NCBI RefSeq assembly: GCF_900096945.1 | Contig: NZ_FMKA01000007.1 | Span: 62,001-126,000, forward strand | Length of the DNA stretch: 64,000 nt | Origin: Anaerobium acetethylicum | GTDB lineage: Bacteria; Bacillota; Clostridia; Lachnospirales; Lachnospiraceae | Direction of reading: 5' to 3' | Part shown: positions 1 to 7,752 of the stretch, one piece after another | How the letters are laid out: each line of letters opens with the position of its first letter | Position numbering within the stretch: the first letter of the stretch is position 1 | Made by a program: the position numbers and the translations under genes | Notes under the pieces: model-generated | Told to the model about the DNA's origin: nothing | Database searches by the model: none | Seen by the model: the letters and a program-made list of their open reading frames with translations, nothing else

Positions 1-618
1 GTTCTGTTTGACCTGGACCTGGCCATCGAGGAAGGCAGCTTCAACTCCATCATCGGGCAGTCCGGAAGCGGAAAAAGCACCCTGCTGAATATCATCGGCA
101 CCCTGGACCAGCCCACAGACGGCGAGGTCTACATCAACGGAAAAAGGACCGACCAGATGAACAAAAATGAACTGGCCACTCTGAGAAACGAGACCATCGG
201 ATTCATTTTCCAGTTCCACTACCTTCTCCCGGAATTCACCGCTCTGGAGAACGTCCTGATGCCTTACCGCATCCAGTACGGCAAGGTCCCGGCGGACAAG
301 CTGAAAAGAGCCAATGAACTCATGGCTCTGGTGGGGCTCGAAAAAGTCAAGAACAACAAAGCAACCAATATGTCCGGCGGACAGCAGCAGCGTACTGCTA
401 TCGCCAGAGCCCTCATGAACAGCCCCAAAATCATCCTGGCCGACGAGCCTACGGGAAATCTGGACTCGGAAACCACTGAGACCGTATACAATCTGCTCCG
501 GGACATCAACAAAGAAATGGGCACCACCTTCATCATCATCACCCATGACCGGCGCATCGCAGAGACGGCGGACCGCATCATTGAGATTAAGGACGGCAGG
601 ATCGCGCTGGATATCTAA
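1..618 (+). CDS. ABC transporter ATP-binding protein, 5' end outside window
   Basis: The frame is open from base 1, so the gene starts upstream. The visible part has Walker A (GQSGSGKST, bases about 55-81), the ABC signature MSGGQQQR and Walker B ILADEPTGNLD, followed by the switch histidine in IITHD. This makes it a nucleotide-binding subunit of the LolD/MacB/FtsE type, which powers export or lipoprotein/peptide handling with an FtsX-like permease. The permease is not visible here; it may lie upstream. The C-terminus is short and complete. The stop codon is followed after 3 bp by a perfect GGTACC-family hairpin and then a terminator. The substrate cannot be deduced. Confidence 0.9.
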   Translation, partial: VLFDLDLAIEEGSFNSIIGQSGSGKSTLLNIIGTLDQPTDGEVYINGKRTDQMNKNELATLRNETIGFIFQFHYLLPEFTALENVLMPYRIQYGKVPADKLKRANELMALVGLEKVKNNKATNMSGGQQQRTAIARALMNSPKIILADEPTGNLDSETTETVYNLLRDINKEMGTTFIIITHDRRIAETADRIIEIKDGRIALDI

Positions 619-621
619 ATT

Positions 622-663
622 GGTACCTGACACCATAAACTGGAGTTTATGGTGTCAGGTACC
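622..663. repeat. GGTACC-family palindrome, copy 1
   Basis: Perfect 19-bp inverted repeat GGTACCTGACACCATAAAC / GTTTATGGTGTCAGGTACC around a TGGA loop. It begins 3 bp after the ABC ATPase stop codon. This is the CATAAAC (a) subtype. Confidence 0.95.
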
Positions 664-696
664 ATTAATTTTTCATTAATTTATCACAAAAAAAAC

Positions 697-737
697 GCCA
701 CAAGCTTGATCATTAGCCTGTGGCATTAATATTTTTT
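697..737. terminator. Stem-loop with T tract
   Basis: The arms GCCACAAGCT and AGCCTGTGGC (697-724, one mismatch) are followed on the plus strand by ATTAATATTTTTT, and on the minus side by an A-rich run that reads as T on the other strand. It probably terminates both the ABC gene and the convergent minus-strand operon. Confidence 0.6.
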
Positions 738-791
738 GAATTTTTCTGAGGCAAAAAGCTAATAATTCCTTCCTGCCTCTCATGTGATCGT

Positions 792-1169
792 TTATAACGA
801 ATCAGTTATTGTATCAGCTTTTTTCTTTCCCGTAATTAAAGCTGCGACAGCCAGGATAGCGTTAATCAAACACCACACGGACCAGATAACAAGATCACTG
901 TAATTCCCATATCCTGCAAATCCTATAAGTGCGGCTAATCCAAACAAAATAACAAGAGCAATGTTTCCACCCTTTTTAACTGATTTTCTGGATGCTACGG
1001 AGACAATTCCACCCGCAAGCATAAACGCCGCAACCAAAAAACCTACAGATCCGGAAGTACCGCCATTCTCCTCTAAGGCATTAACAACACCTGCAGCACA
1101 TGACTGAAAAGTAACAACCACAAATAAAATAATCGATAAAATTCCTGATACTAATTTCCAAGTTTTCAT
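792..1169 (-). CDS. Small four-helix membrane protein, unknown function
   Basis: 125 residues with about four hydrophobic segments (roughly 7-28, 42-60, 68-87 and 92-114) and a Lys-rich C-terminal tail, so the protein sits in the cytoplasmic membrane. The first segment ends in SILFVVVTFQSC-like sequence, which faintly resembles a lipobox, but helix continuity argues for a plain membrane anchor. A GGAGGT site precedes the ATG. It lies 23 bp downstream of the lipoprotein gene and is probably co-transcribed with it. I do not recognise the family; small proteins of this kind in Clostridia are usually annotated as hypothetical. Confidence 0.7.
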   Translation of the reverse strand: MKTWKLVSGILSIILFVVVTFQSCAAGVVNALEENGGTSGSVGFLVAAFMLAGGIVSVASRKSVKKGGNIALVILFGLAALIGFAGYGNYSDLVIWSVWCLINAILAVAALITGKKKADTITDSL

Positions 1170-1192
1170 TTTTCTTAAACCTCCATTTAAAA

Positions 1193-2131
1193 TTATTGTG
1201 CGGAAAATTTAATAGGATCTGAGTCTGCAATTGTATCATATGTATCCACATTATAGACATGGAACTGTAATTCAACCTCATCGATACTCTCAATTCCATT
1301 ATCTTCTAAATCGCTGTCCATAATTGTAATTTCATTAAAAGCTTTCTTTCCATCATATACATCGCATGAGAAATATGGTGAAATCATAAATCCGTTGATC
1401 GACATATTGTCACACTGTACTCCTACATTGTTTCCAGATGCATTTTCAATATAAAGCAAGATAGCAGTTCCCCAGAAACTATCCTCATCGACGGTTTTAC
1501 CTACGATTTTTATGCCTCCTTCGTTGTAAAGCTCTGTTCCGGCATCATTGGGAGTCGTATCCATATTTGCATATTCTGATGTCTGTATAATCACAGCTTC
1601 TGTGGTAAAGATATCATCATATGATGCACTATCATATACATGAAAATAAACCTCAACCTGTCCAACAGAATCTATACCCGCAGCCTCCAACTCAGTGCTT
1701 GATAAATACATTGTTTCGTTGGCTTTCTTGCCAGCTGCAATATCTGATACAAATAAGTCCGTAATCATATAATCGTTTACGATTAATGCTTTACAGCCGA
1801 CCGAAACATTCTGATCAGAATTATTTTCAATAACAAGCTTAATTCCATCTCCCCAAATAGAGTCTGTTGTATATTCTGTAGCTTTAATAACAATTCCATT
1901 CTGGTCAACAAGAACCTGTTCCTCGATTGTTACATCCGTGCTGCCTGCTGCATCCTCCTCAGCAGTCTCGTCATTAGCCGCTTCATCAGCTGCTTCATCG
2001 CCAGCTGCCCCCTTATCGGTAGTAACGATATCCTTTTTTTCAGCCGGATCCGATGAGCCGCATCCCATAGCCATCGATACAACCAAACCCAGACTCAGTA
2101 AAACTGCCACCCATTTTGTTTTTTTCCTCAT
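1193..2131 (-). CDS. Lipoprotein with duplicated extracellular domain
   Basis: 312 residues. The N-terminus is a lipoprotein signal peptide: positive MRKKTK, hydrophobic core, lipobox MAMGC with the acceptor Cys at about residue 24. A low-complexity Asp/Glu/Ala linker follows (about 30-65). The rest is two homologous domains of about 100 residues (about 70-190 and 205-312), each with the pattern 'WG..I.L.IEN.S..N..V.C....VN..M' and ending in a 'V...FHVYD...YD.I' strand. This is probably a surface-exposed beta-sandwich pair. An AAGGAG site sits before the ATG. No enzyme motif is visible; binding or a structural role is an inference. Confidence 0.8.
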   Translation of the reverse strand: MRKKTKWVAVLLSLGLVVSMAMGCGSSDPAEKKDIVTTDKGAAGDEAADEAANDETAEEDAAGSTDVTIEEQVLVDQNGIVIKATEYTTDSIWGDGIKLVIENNSDQNVSVGCKALIVNDYMITDLFVSDIAAGKKANETMYLSSTELEAAGIDSVGQVEVYFHVYDSASYDDIFTTEAVIIQTSEYANMDTTPNDAGTELYNEGGIKIVGKTVDEDSFWGTAILLYIENASGNNVGVQCDNMSINGFMISPYFSCDVYDGKKAFNEITIMDSDLEDNGIESIDEVELQFHVYNVDTYDTIADSDPIKFSAQ

Positions 2132-2455
2132 TTTTTACTCCTCCTTAATTTTTTATAAATAAAACAGCAACTGCCTCAGTTTGAAATCCAACTGCAATAT
2201 AGCACAAATCAAATTTCCCTTCAGCGCCAGGTGTAACCTGAAGAAGTTCCATAGCGAACAAGAAAAAACGCCATAAGAAAATACTTCCGTGACTTGCTGC
2301 ATTATTCCCCCCCCAACAATAATCAAATTCGAACACAAACCTTCTAAAAACCCTATTTTTTGTTTGATTTATATATTTATATAATATTAGCGCTTTTTAG
2401 TATTATAACAAATTATGCAAAAAACAGTTGCCCCCTTTATGGTGGGAATTTCAAA
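2132..2455. other. AT-rich intergenic region without a gene
   Basis: 324 bp between two minus-strand genes. It contains poly-C and poly-T runs and probable promoter sequence for the lipoprotein operon. The short reading frames inside it have no ribosome sites or family-like sequence. Confidence 0.6.
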
Positions 2456-2917
2456 CTAATCCTGCAAACCACTGGTCCTTAATGGATCAAGACCGTGCTT
2501 TTTCAGCAATCCATTCACATCTATGATACTTCCCGGTCTTTCATTAAAAATAATCATCAAAAGTGCATCCCTCGGTATTTTTACATATAATTGCTGCATT
2601 TCATATTTTTTTAGCGCTTTCTGAGTTTCCTCAAGGGTAAACTCTGCCGCATAACAAATTCTCAGAATGATATCCCTCTGCTTTGTATGCTTTTCTCCAG
2701 ACAAAAGTTTATATCCATATCTTTCTGGAATGTCCGCCTTCAAAAAGACAATTTGCTGCGTCAGCCCTCTGGACCTGAACAAATCTTTGACATATGTATT
2801 AAATGCAGATTTTTCGTCAATTAAACTCCCCTTATTATTTTTGTAAAACGATTCAAAGTCCCTGGAATGGGTGCTTCCCAGGACACTCTCAAGTTCTTGT
2901 GTATTTTTTTCACTCAT
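2456..2917 (-). CDS. XRE-like small regulator divergent from a Ser/Thr kinase
   Basis: 153 residues. Residues about 45-105 look like a degenerate helix-turn-helix of the XRE type ('GLTQQIVFLKADIPERYGYKLLSGEK', followed by 'ILRICYAAEFTLEETQKALK'). The C-terminal part (about 110-150) has no known domain. The start is supported by an AGGAGAC site. Only 37 bp separate it from the divergent kinase start, so both share one short promoter region, suggesting the pair acts together: the regulator may be a substrate of the kinase or may control it. That link is inferred from context only. Confidence 0.7.
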   Translation of the reverse strand: MSEKNTQELESVLGSTHSRDFESFYKNNKGSLIDEKSAFNTYVKDLFRSRGLTQQIVFLKADIPERYGYKLLSGEKHTKQRDIILRICYAAEFTLEETQKALKKYEMQQLYVKIPRDALLMIIFNERPGSIIDVNGLLKKHGLDPLRTSGLQD

Positions 2918-2934
2918 AAAAGTCTCCTATCTGA

Positions 2935-2941
2935 TATAATA
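2935..2941 (+). promoter_or_regulatory. Probable -10 region for the kinase gene
   Basis: A TATAATA sequence lies in the 37-bp divergent gap, about 15-35 bp before the candidate kinase starts. No clear -35 was identified. Confidence 0.35.
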
Positions 2942-2954
2942 AACTCATCTATTT

Positions 2955-4043
2955 GTGAAAGGATTTGATTTATTGGATTTCTCAAAACGATTATCCATAT
3001 CATACTATAAAAGTATAGCAACCCTGAATGATGAACATAAAGTATATTTAGTACAACATCAGGAATCCCAAAAAATATTTGTAAAAAAATTTCTTAATGT
3101 GTATAATGCCGACATTTATCAACACCTGCAAACCACTCCGATTGTGGGAATTCCGCAAATCATAGAAATGTATGAAGACGATCATTCTCTTCAAATTATT
3201 GAAGAATATATCTCTGGTGAAACATTGCAAGATAAGATCGATGCCCGCTCTTTAGCGCAAAGTGACATAACTCACTATATTAACGAACTTTGTATTATAT
3301 TAAACAAACTTCACAGCCTGAATCCGCCAATCATACATAGAGACATAAAACCGTCAAATATCATAATAACATCATATAATCATGTTGTTCTTTTGGATTT
3401 TAATGCAGCCAAATATTTTACAATCGAAAAGTCATCTGATACTGTTCTGCTAGGTACAAAAGGATATGCTGCTCCTGAACAATATGGTTTTGGCTCTTCA
3501 TCACAGCAAACGGATATCTATGCAATTGGTGTATTGCTGAAGGAACTTGCATACTCATTAAAAACACCAACCCATGAATTCGATGATATAATTTCAAAAT
3601 GTACGCAGATTAATCCGGCAGACAGATTCAAGTCAGTTTCAGAACTTCAGACAAAACTTTCCACTGAACAAACCAATGACAATGCGGGTTTTCTAAAAAT
3701 CGAATCATGGAAATCTCTTATTCCACCCGGATTTCGCACGCATACTCCCTGGCGTATGATTTTAGCAACCATAGGATATCTGCTGATCTTTTGGCTTTGT
3801 TTAACATTAGAAACAGAAGATGTTACGGGTATTGGTCTTTGGATCGAGAGAATCTTTTGTTTATCTATATTTTTGTCTGTTGTGTTTTCCAGCAGCAACT
3901 ACTTAAATATTCAAAAGATAATACCATTGTGCCAGCACAAAAACCATATTATACATTTTATTGGAATAATAATACTCAATGTAATGTTTATTTCTGTATT
4001 GATGTTTTCTATGGTCATTCTTTTAGGATTCTTTCATATTTAG
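2955..4043 (+). CDS. Membrane-anchored Hanks-type Ser/Thr protein kinase
   Basis: 362 residues from GTG at 2955. TTG at 2973 has a better-placed GAAAGGA site and would remove six residues. The kinase domain spans about 15-235: VKK lysine near 44, catalytic HRDIKPSN (128-135), APE (173-175) and a conserved 'QTDIYAIG' helix. The Mg-binding motif reads DFN instead of DFG, a substitution seen in some bacterial kinases and not necessarily inactivating. Residues about 265-360 form three or four membrane helices, so the kinase domain faces the cytoplasm; no PASTA or other sensor domain is present. A stem-loop TTGCCACCAT/ATGGTGGCAA (4070-4090) and a GGTACC hairpin follow the stop. Confidence 0.88.
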   Translation: MKGFDLLDFSKRLSISYYKSIATLNDEHKVYLVQHQESQKIFVKKFLNVYNADIYQHLQTTPIVGIPQIIEMYEDDHSLQIIEEYISGETLQDKIDARSLAQSDITHYINELCIILNKLHSLNPPIIHRDIKPSNIIITSYNHVVLLDFNAAKYFTIEKSSDTVLLGTKGYAAPEQYGFGSSSQQTDIYAIGVLLKELAYSLKTPTHEFDDIISKCTQINPADRFKSVSELQTKLSTEQTNDNAGFLKIESWKSLIPPGFRTHTPWRMILATIGYLLIFWLCLTLETEDVTGIGLWIERIFCLSIFLSVVFSSSNYLNIQKIIPLCQHKNHIIHFIGIIILNVMFISVLMFSMVILLGFFHI

Positions 4044-4069
4044 ATTATAGCATTAGCAGCATATTTATG

Positions 4070-4090
4070 TTGCCACCATTATGGTGGCAA
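4070..4090. terminator. Stem-loop after kinase gene
   Basis: Perfect 10-bp palindrome TTGCCACCAT/ATGGTGGCAA followed by an A run. It lacks a strong plus-strand T tract, so terminator function is uncertain. Confidence 0.4.
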
Positions 4091-4096
4091 AAAATT

Positions 4097-4138
4097 GGTA
4101 CCTGACACCATAAACTGGAGTTTATGGTGTCAGGTACC
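4097..4138. repeat. GGTACC-family palindrome, copy 2
   Basis: Perfect 19-bp arms around TGGA, identical in design to copy 1. The PHP gene on the minus strand runs into it, so the element supplies the last residues (YLTP) and the stop codon. Confidence 0.95.
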
Positions 4139-5072
4139 TTAATTTATCGTTGGAATAGAAATATTCTTCCGTTATCCCGCATTCCCCAATATACCTCGCA
4201 TTTCTCACGCCTTTTTTATGATCTGCGTGATAATCCGATCCTCCTGACAGAACAGCGACCCTGTCTGCGTATTTCTCCTGGATTTCTGTGGCTAATTCAC
4301 CTTTGCTTTTTGTTCCATCATAGCTGGTTTTGTCGTACGTGTAGGAAGCCTCTATACCGTCGAGTCCTTTTTCAATCAGACAGTCTATATATTCATCTCT
4401 CGTCACCCGGATTCCCTTCAAAATCGGATTATCGCAAATCAGATACGGATGTGCCAGAATGACGATTCCCCCGCACCTGTGCACTTCCTTTATGATTACT
4501 GCCGGATCGGGCTTTTTTCTTTTAACCTGGTACTCTGGCCGGCTCTTAATCAGCATTTTTGCATCTTTCCAGTCATTGGAAAATCCCTTCCCTGCCATTA
4601 ATTCAAATATCATCTTTTTCTGAACCCGCTCTTCCTTGACCGGGCTTCCGTTATGTTCAAGCACTTCTTGCCAGAAAATGCAGATTCCGTCAGCATTTAA
4701 TTTTTCAACCAGTTTTTTGTAGCTCTCTATTTTGGATTTCGCCATATCCTGCTCAAATTCACGAAAAAAGACATCCTTCCAATCGCATCCGAAACATAAA
4801 AGATGGACATCCTCTATTTCAGTCTCACAGGATATCTCCATCCCTCTGATCAAAATCAGATTTTTTTCCTTTGCATATTGGACAATATCCATCTCTTTTC
4901 CATCAACTTCAATCGTTTCCGGCGGAATCACATCATGGTCCGTTATGGCAACAATCTTCATTCCCGCCTCAACTGCATGATCAATGAATTCCCGGGGCGT
5001 ATCTGAGCCATCTGACCTTATGGTATGTCCATGCAGATCGCACGGAAAATTAGGTATATTATTCTTATTCAA
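4122..5072 (-). CDS. PHP-domain phosphoesterase
   Basis: About 316 residues from TTG at 5072, chosen because AAGGAGGG lies 8 bp upstream of it. The frame remains open to 5171 but lacks a ribosome site there. The PHP signature is clear: CDLHGHTIRSDG near the start, AITDHD, then a histidine in 'ILAHPY' and a terminal 'GGSDYHADH'. These bind two or three metals for phosphoester hydrolysis, as in histidinol-phosphatase-like and 3',5'-nucleotide phosphatase relatives. It sits downstream of the MBL-fold gene and is probably in the same operon. The C-terminus reads into the palindrome, replacing the natural last residues. Confidence 0.85.
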   Translation of the reverse strand: MNKNNIPNFPCDLHGHTIRSDGSDTPREFIDHAVEAGMKIVAITDHDVIPPETIEVDGKEMDIVQYAKEKNLILIRGMEISCETEIEDVHLLCFGCDWKDVFFREFEQDMAKSKIESYKKLVEKLNADGICIFWQEVLEHNGSPVKEERVQKKMIFELMAGKGFSNDWKDAKMLIKSRPEYQVKRKKPDPAVIIKEVHRCGGIVILAHPYLICDNPILKGIRVTRDEYIDCLIEKGLDGIEASYTYDKTSYDGTKSKGELATEIQEKYADRVAVLSGGSDYHADHKKGVRNARYIGECGITEEYFYSNDKLRYLTP

Positions 5073-5212
5073 TAGAGTCTCCCTCCTTGCCATTTGTCTG
5101 ATTGTATAATGATCGCCACCGGATATGCCCCATGAATGCAGCCTTTTCAAGCATTCATGCCTCATTTTCAACTTCAGACATGTTCAGTGCAGGTCAAAAA
5201 GCGCCTGAAAAA

Positions 5213-6115
5213 TCATAGCTTCCGGATCCGCCTATACTTAAGGAACCCGTCCTCTATATTCGCCTCGACAGCTCCTGTTTCATTCAGATACTCGATGAAC
5301 GACCTTAACATCCTCTCGATTACTGCGTATCTGTGGGTGGTCTGCACACGTATATGAAAAACAATCATAATCTCTTTCATGATTTCTTCCATTGTCATAC
5401 TGCCTTTTATGACATCACAGACCTTTTCCGCCCTTAACTTGTAAAAATTTATGTTGTCAGTGATCAGATCCGTTATGTCATCGAAAACCCCTTTATGGGA
5501 TACGATATATTTGCTGCACTTCAACTCGTGAAGCTTTTCCTTGCTTTTCAGATCCTCTCTGAGTATAAATGCATAAGGCATTTTAGCGCCATTCATGACT
5601 TCATAGCCGATCAGACAATCGCCAAGATATGCCACATCATCGGGGGTTATAATGCATATATGAGACGGACTATGTCCCGGCGTGTGGCGGATTTTAAATT
5701 TAATGCCGCAAACATATATTTTCGTCTGTTCATCGGTAATCATGATATCCGTTTCACACACCATATGCCCGAAATGCTCTGCTACATCAGTCAGGTTCTG
5801 GTTGCTGTAATATACCTTCAGGTTCACCTCCGATGCGCAGACATGGGCGCAATAAGATGACATTGCAATCGTCGAATTGTATTTCTGTTTGAAATATGCA
5901 TTATTTCCCACGTGATCGATATGGGAATGGCTGCAGATGATCCCGGATACTTTGTAATGATTGGCTTCCAGAAGCGCTTCTATTCCCGCCCTCTCGCCTT
6001 CCGCCCATCCTGTATCCAGCATGATGATTTCCTCATCATTGACCTTATAAAAAGGCAATGTTGACATACCGGTATCAATATAAAATGTATTTCCTCTGAT
6101 ATGCTTTATCTCCAT
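5213..6115 (-). CDS. MBL-fold metallohydrolase
   Basis: 300 residues with the metallo-beta-lactamase motif HSHIDH (63-68), a second histidine in RHTPGHSPSH and the metal-bridging Asp in 'YLGDCLIG'. The C-terminal 90 residues are helical and resemble the helical domain of glyoxalase II/LACTB2-like relatives. It is a cytoplasmic hydrolase acting on an ester or thioester; the substrate is unknown. The start is supported by AAGGAGG. The PHP gene follows 140 bp downstream on the same strand, so two hydrolases may act on the same pathway. Confidence 0.88.
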   Translation of the reverse strand: MEIKHIRGNTFYIDTGMSTLPFYKVNDEEIIMLDTGWAEGERAGIEALLEANHYKVSGIICSHSHIDHVGNNAYFKQKYNSTIAMSSYCAHVCASEVNLKVYYSNQNLTDVAEHFGHMVCETDIMITDEQTKIYVCGIKFKIRHTPGHSPSHICIITPDDVAYLGDCLIGYEVMNGAKMPYAFILREDLKSKEKLHELKCSKYIVSHKGVFDDITDLITDNINFYKLRAEKVCDVIKGSMTMEEIMKEIMIVFHIRVQTTHRYAVIERMLRSFIEYLNETGAVEANIEDGFLKYRRIRKL

Positions 6116-6162
6116 TTTATTTCCTCCTTATATTGGTATCCGCGCATTGATACCCCGCATTT

Positions 6163-6203
6163 GGTACCTGACACCATAAACTGCAGTTTATGGTGTCAGG
6201 TAC
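6163..6203. repeat. GGTACC-family palindrome, copy 3
   Basis: Arms around a TGCA loop; the last base of the right arm differs (GGTACT). It begins 2 bp after the nitroreductase stop (minus strand) and lies just upstream of the MBL gene. Confidence 0.93.
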
Positions 6204-6205
6204 TC

Positions 6206-7048
6206 TTATTTTTCTACTTTCCACGATATTATATAATTTGTATTTTCTGAAATATCTATTTTTATATCTTCCAATTTTTCAAATCGTCCTGCTAATCCAT
6301 GTTCTAAGGCTGTCTGATGGAAATGGCTTAAAGCAATACCAAGATCCACTTTTTTAATCATTTTTTCATCTTCGCTTGCATTCCTTTTGTGTGTCTCAAA
6401 AAAATGATATGAGCCTTGTTTTTTTACTACTCTCCATGGTTGTGCATTGGTAGCAGACGGTGCCAGTCGAAGCATCTCCAATGGATCAACATATTCATTA
6501 GCGTCTTTCCTTGAAAGTGTATTTCCAAAAGAATCCTGAAAGAAAATTTCCTCCCATGGCTTCCTTTTATCCGACTTCATTGCTTTTCTCATCAGGCTTT
6601 CTGTAATGCTCTTTTTAACGGTTGCATATCCAATCGGTGAAATTGCCGGAAAAAGTTCATCTTCTTGTATATCCATAGCTTTTTCGAATTGCTGTCTACT
6701 AAAAGTAGCGGCAAGCCATACGGTGGCAAGTCCCATATTAGTAGCAATCAGCACAAGATTTTCAAACTGATAGCCGGCTGCCACAAGTCCTAACTCTGTT
6801 TTATCAGTCGTTACACCTAAGAATGTATTGGCACCCTTTATCACCCCGTAGGTGCCTAGCTTTTCTCCATTCGATACTGTATCTTTTTCAATAAGATGAA
6901 CTCGAACATTTTTTCCAAATGGATTCGTTAACCGGCTTATCTCATTCACTAATTTTTCTTTGTCAATTTTCGAAAGTCGTTTTGAATCATACGTTCTTGT
7001 ACTAACTCTCTTTTTAATCGTTTCCTCTATAGGAATATTTATCTTCAT
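6206..7048 (-). CDS. Nitroreductase-family protein
   Basis: 280 residues. N-terminal 'KRVSTRTYDSKRL' is the usual FMN-phosphate-binding start of the nitroreductase fold. 'GYQFENLVLIATNMGLATVWLA' and 'MLRLAPSATNAQPWRVV' correspond to the two-lobed arrangement of the 'putative TM nitroreductase' subgroup. It is expected to bind FMN and use NAD(P)H in the cytoplasm; the true substrate is unknown. A GAGGCAG site precedes the ATG. It is separated from the truncated dehydrogenase by about 115 bp. Confidence 0.85.
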   Translation of the reverse strand: MKINIPIEETIKKRVSTRTYDSKRLSKIDKEKLVNEISRLTNPFGKNVRVHLIEKDTVSNGEKLGTYGVIKGANTFLGVTTDKTELGLVAAGYQFENLVLIATNMGLATVWLAATFSRQQFEKAMDIQEDELFPAISPIGYATVKKSITESLMRKAMKSDKRKPWEEIFFQDSFGNTLSRKDANEYVDPLEMLRLAPSATNAQPWRVVKKQGSYHFFETHKRNASEDEKMIKKVDLGIALSHFHQTALEHGLAGRFEKLEDIKIDISENTNYIISWKVEK

Positions 7049-7163
7049 TCTTCTGCCTCACTTTTTTTAATGGTTGTGTCTTAATGCTCTAAATAGTTAT
7101 ATACTTCATATATTTATCATTAATTAGAAATTCGAACTTGTACCGATTCAAGAAATTCGTTTC

Positions 7164-7700
7164 TTAAAATTTAATGACAACTTTCCCTTTTGTATGTCCT
7201 TGTGCAACGAGATTCAGTGCTTTATTAATGTCTTCAATACGAAATTCTGTCGGGTCTACAACAGGTACAATCTCATTATCTTCAATGATTTTCTTAAGCT
7301 TTTCTAATTGTGCTCCGTCACTTCGAACAAAAATGAAGCGATATTGAACACCTTTTTTCTTCGCTTTATTATCATATTTAGCCCCAGCAACAGCAAAGAG
7401 CTTTTGTTTCCAACCTGGAAATCCATGATCTGCTGCAAAACGCTTGTTAGGACCAGTCCGCAGAGAAAGAAGCCTGCCTCCCTGTTTAAGAATCGAAAGT
7501 TCATGATCAAATTCGTCAGGTCCCAGCGTATCAATCACATAATCTATGTTGTTAAGCAGCTCCCAATAATTTTCAGTTGTATAGTCGATATATTGATCTG
7601 CACCTATCTCGATTGTTTGCTCGCATGCCTGCGGATTTCCACTGACAATCACCTTAAGTCCCATTGCTTTAGCAATAGGAATGGCCATTTGTCCAAAGAA
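7164..7700 (-). pseudogene. 5'-truncated zinc-type alcohol dehydrogenase/quinone oxidoreductase
   Basis: The remaining ~175 residues are the C-terminal half of an MDR-family NADP-dependent oxidoreductase: end of the Rossmann fold (FGQMAIPIAKAMGLKVIVSG, 'GADQYIDY', 'VIDTLGP', 'LKQGGRLLSL') and the closing 'ALNLVAQGHTKGKVVIKF'. The catalytic N-terminal domain and the GxGxxG loop are absent. Homology stops within about 5 bp of a GGTACC hairpin (7705-7747). An ATG at 7688 opens the frame but has no convincing ribosome site. This is read as a deletion remnant rather than a working gene. Confidence 0.85.
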
Positions 7701-7704
7701 TTTT

Positions 7705-7747
7705 GGTACCTGACACCATAAACTGCGAGTTTATGGTGTCAGGTACC
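7705..7747. repeat. GGTACC-family palindrome, copy 4
   Basis: Perfect 19-bp arms around a five-base TGCGA loop. It lies 5 bp after the stop of the zinc-ribbon gene at 7753 and directly at the broken 5' edge of the dehydrogenase remnant. Confidence 0.95.
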
Positions 7748-7752
7748 TTTTT

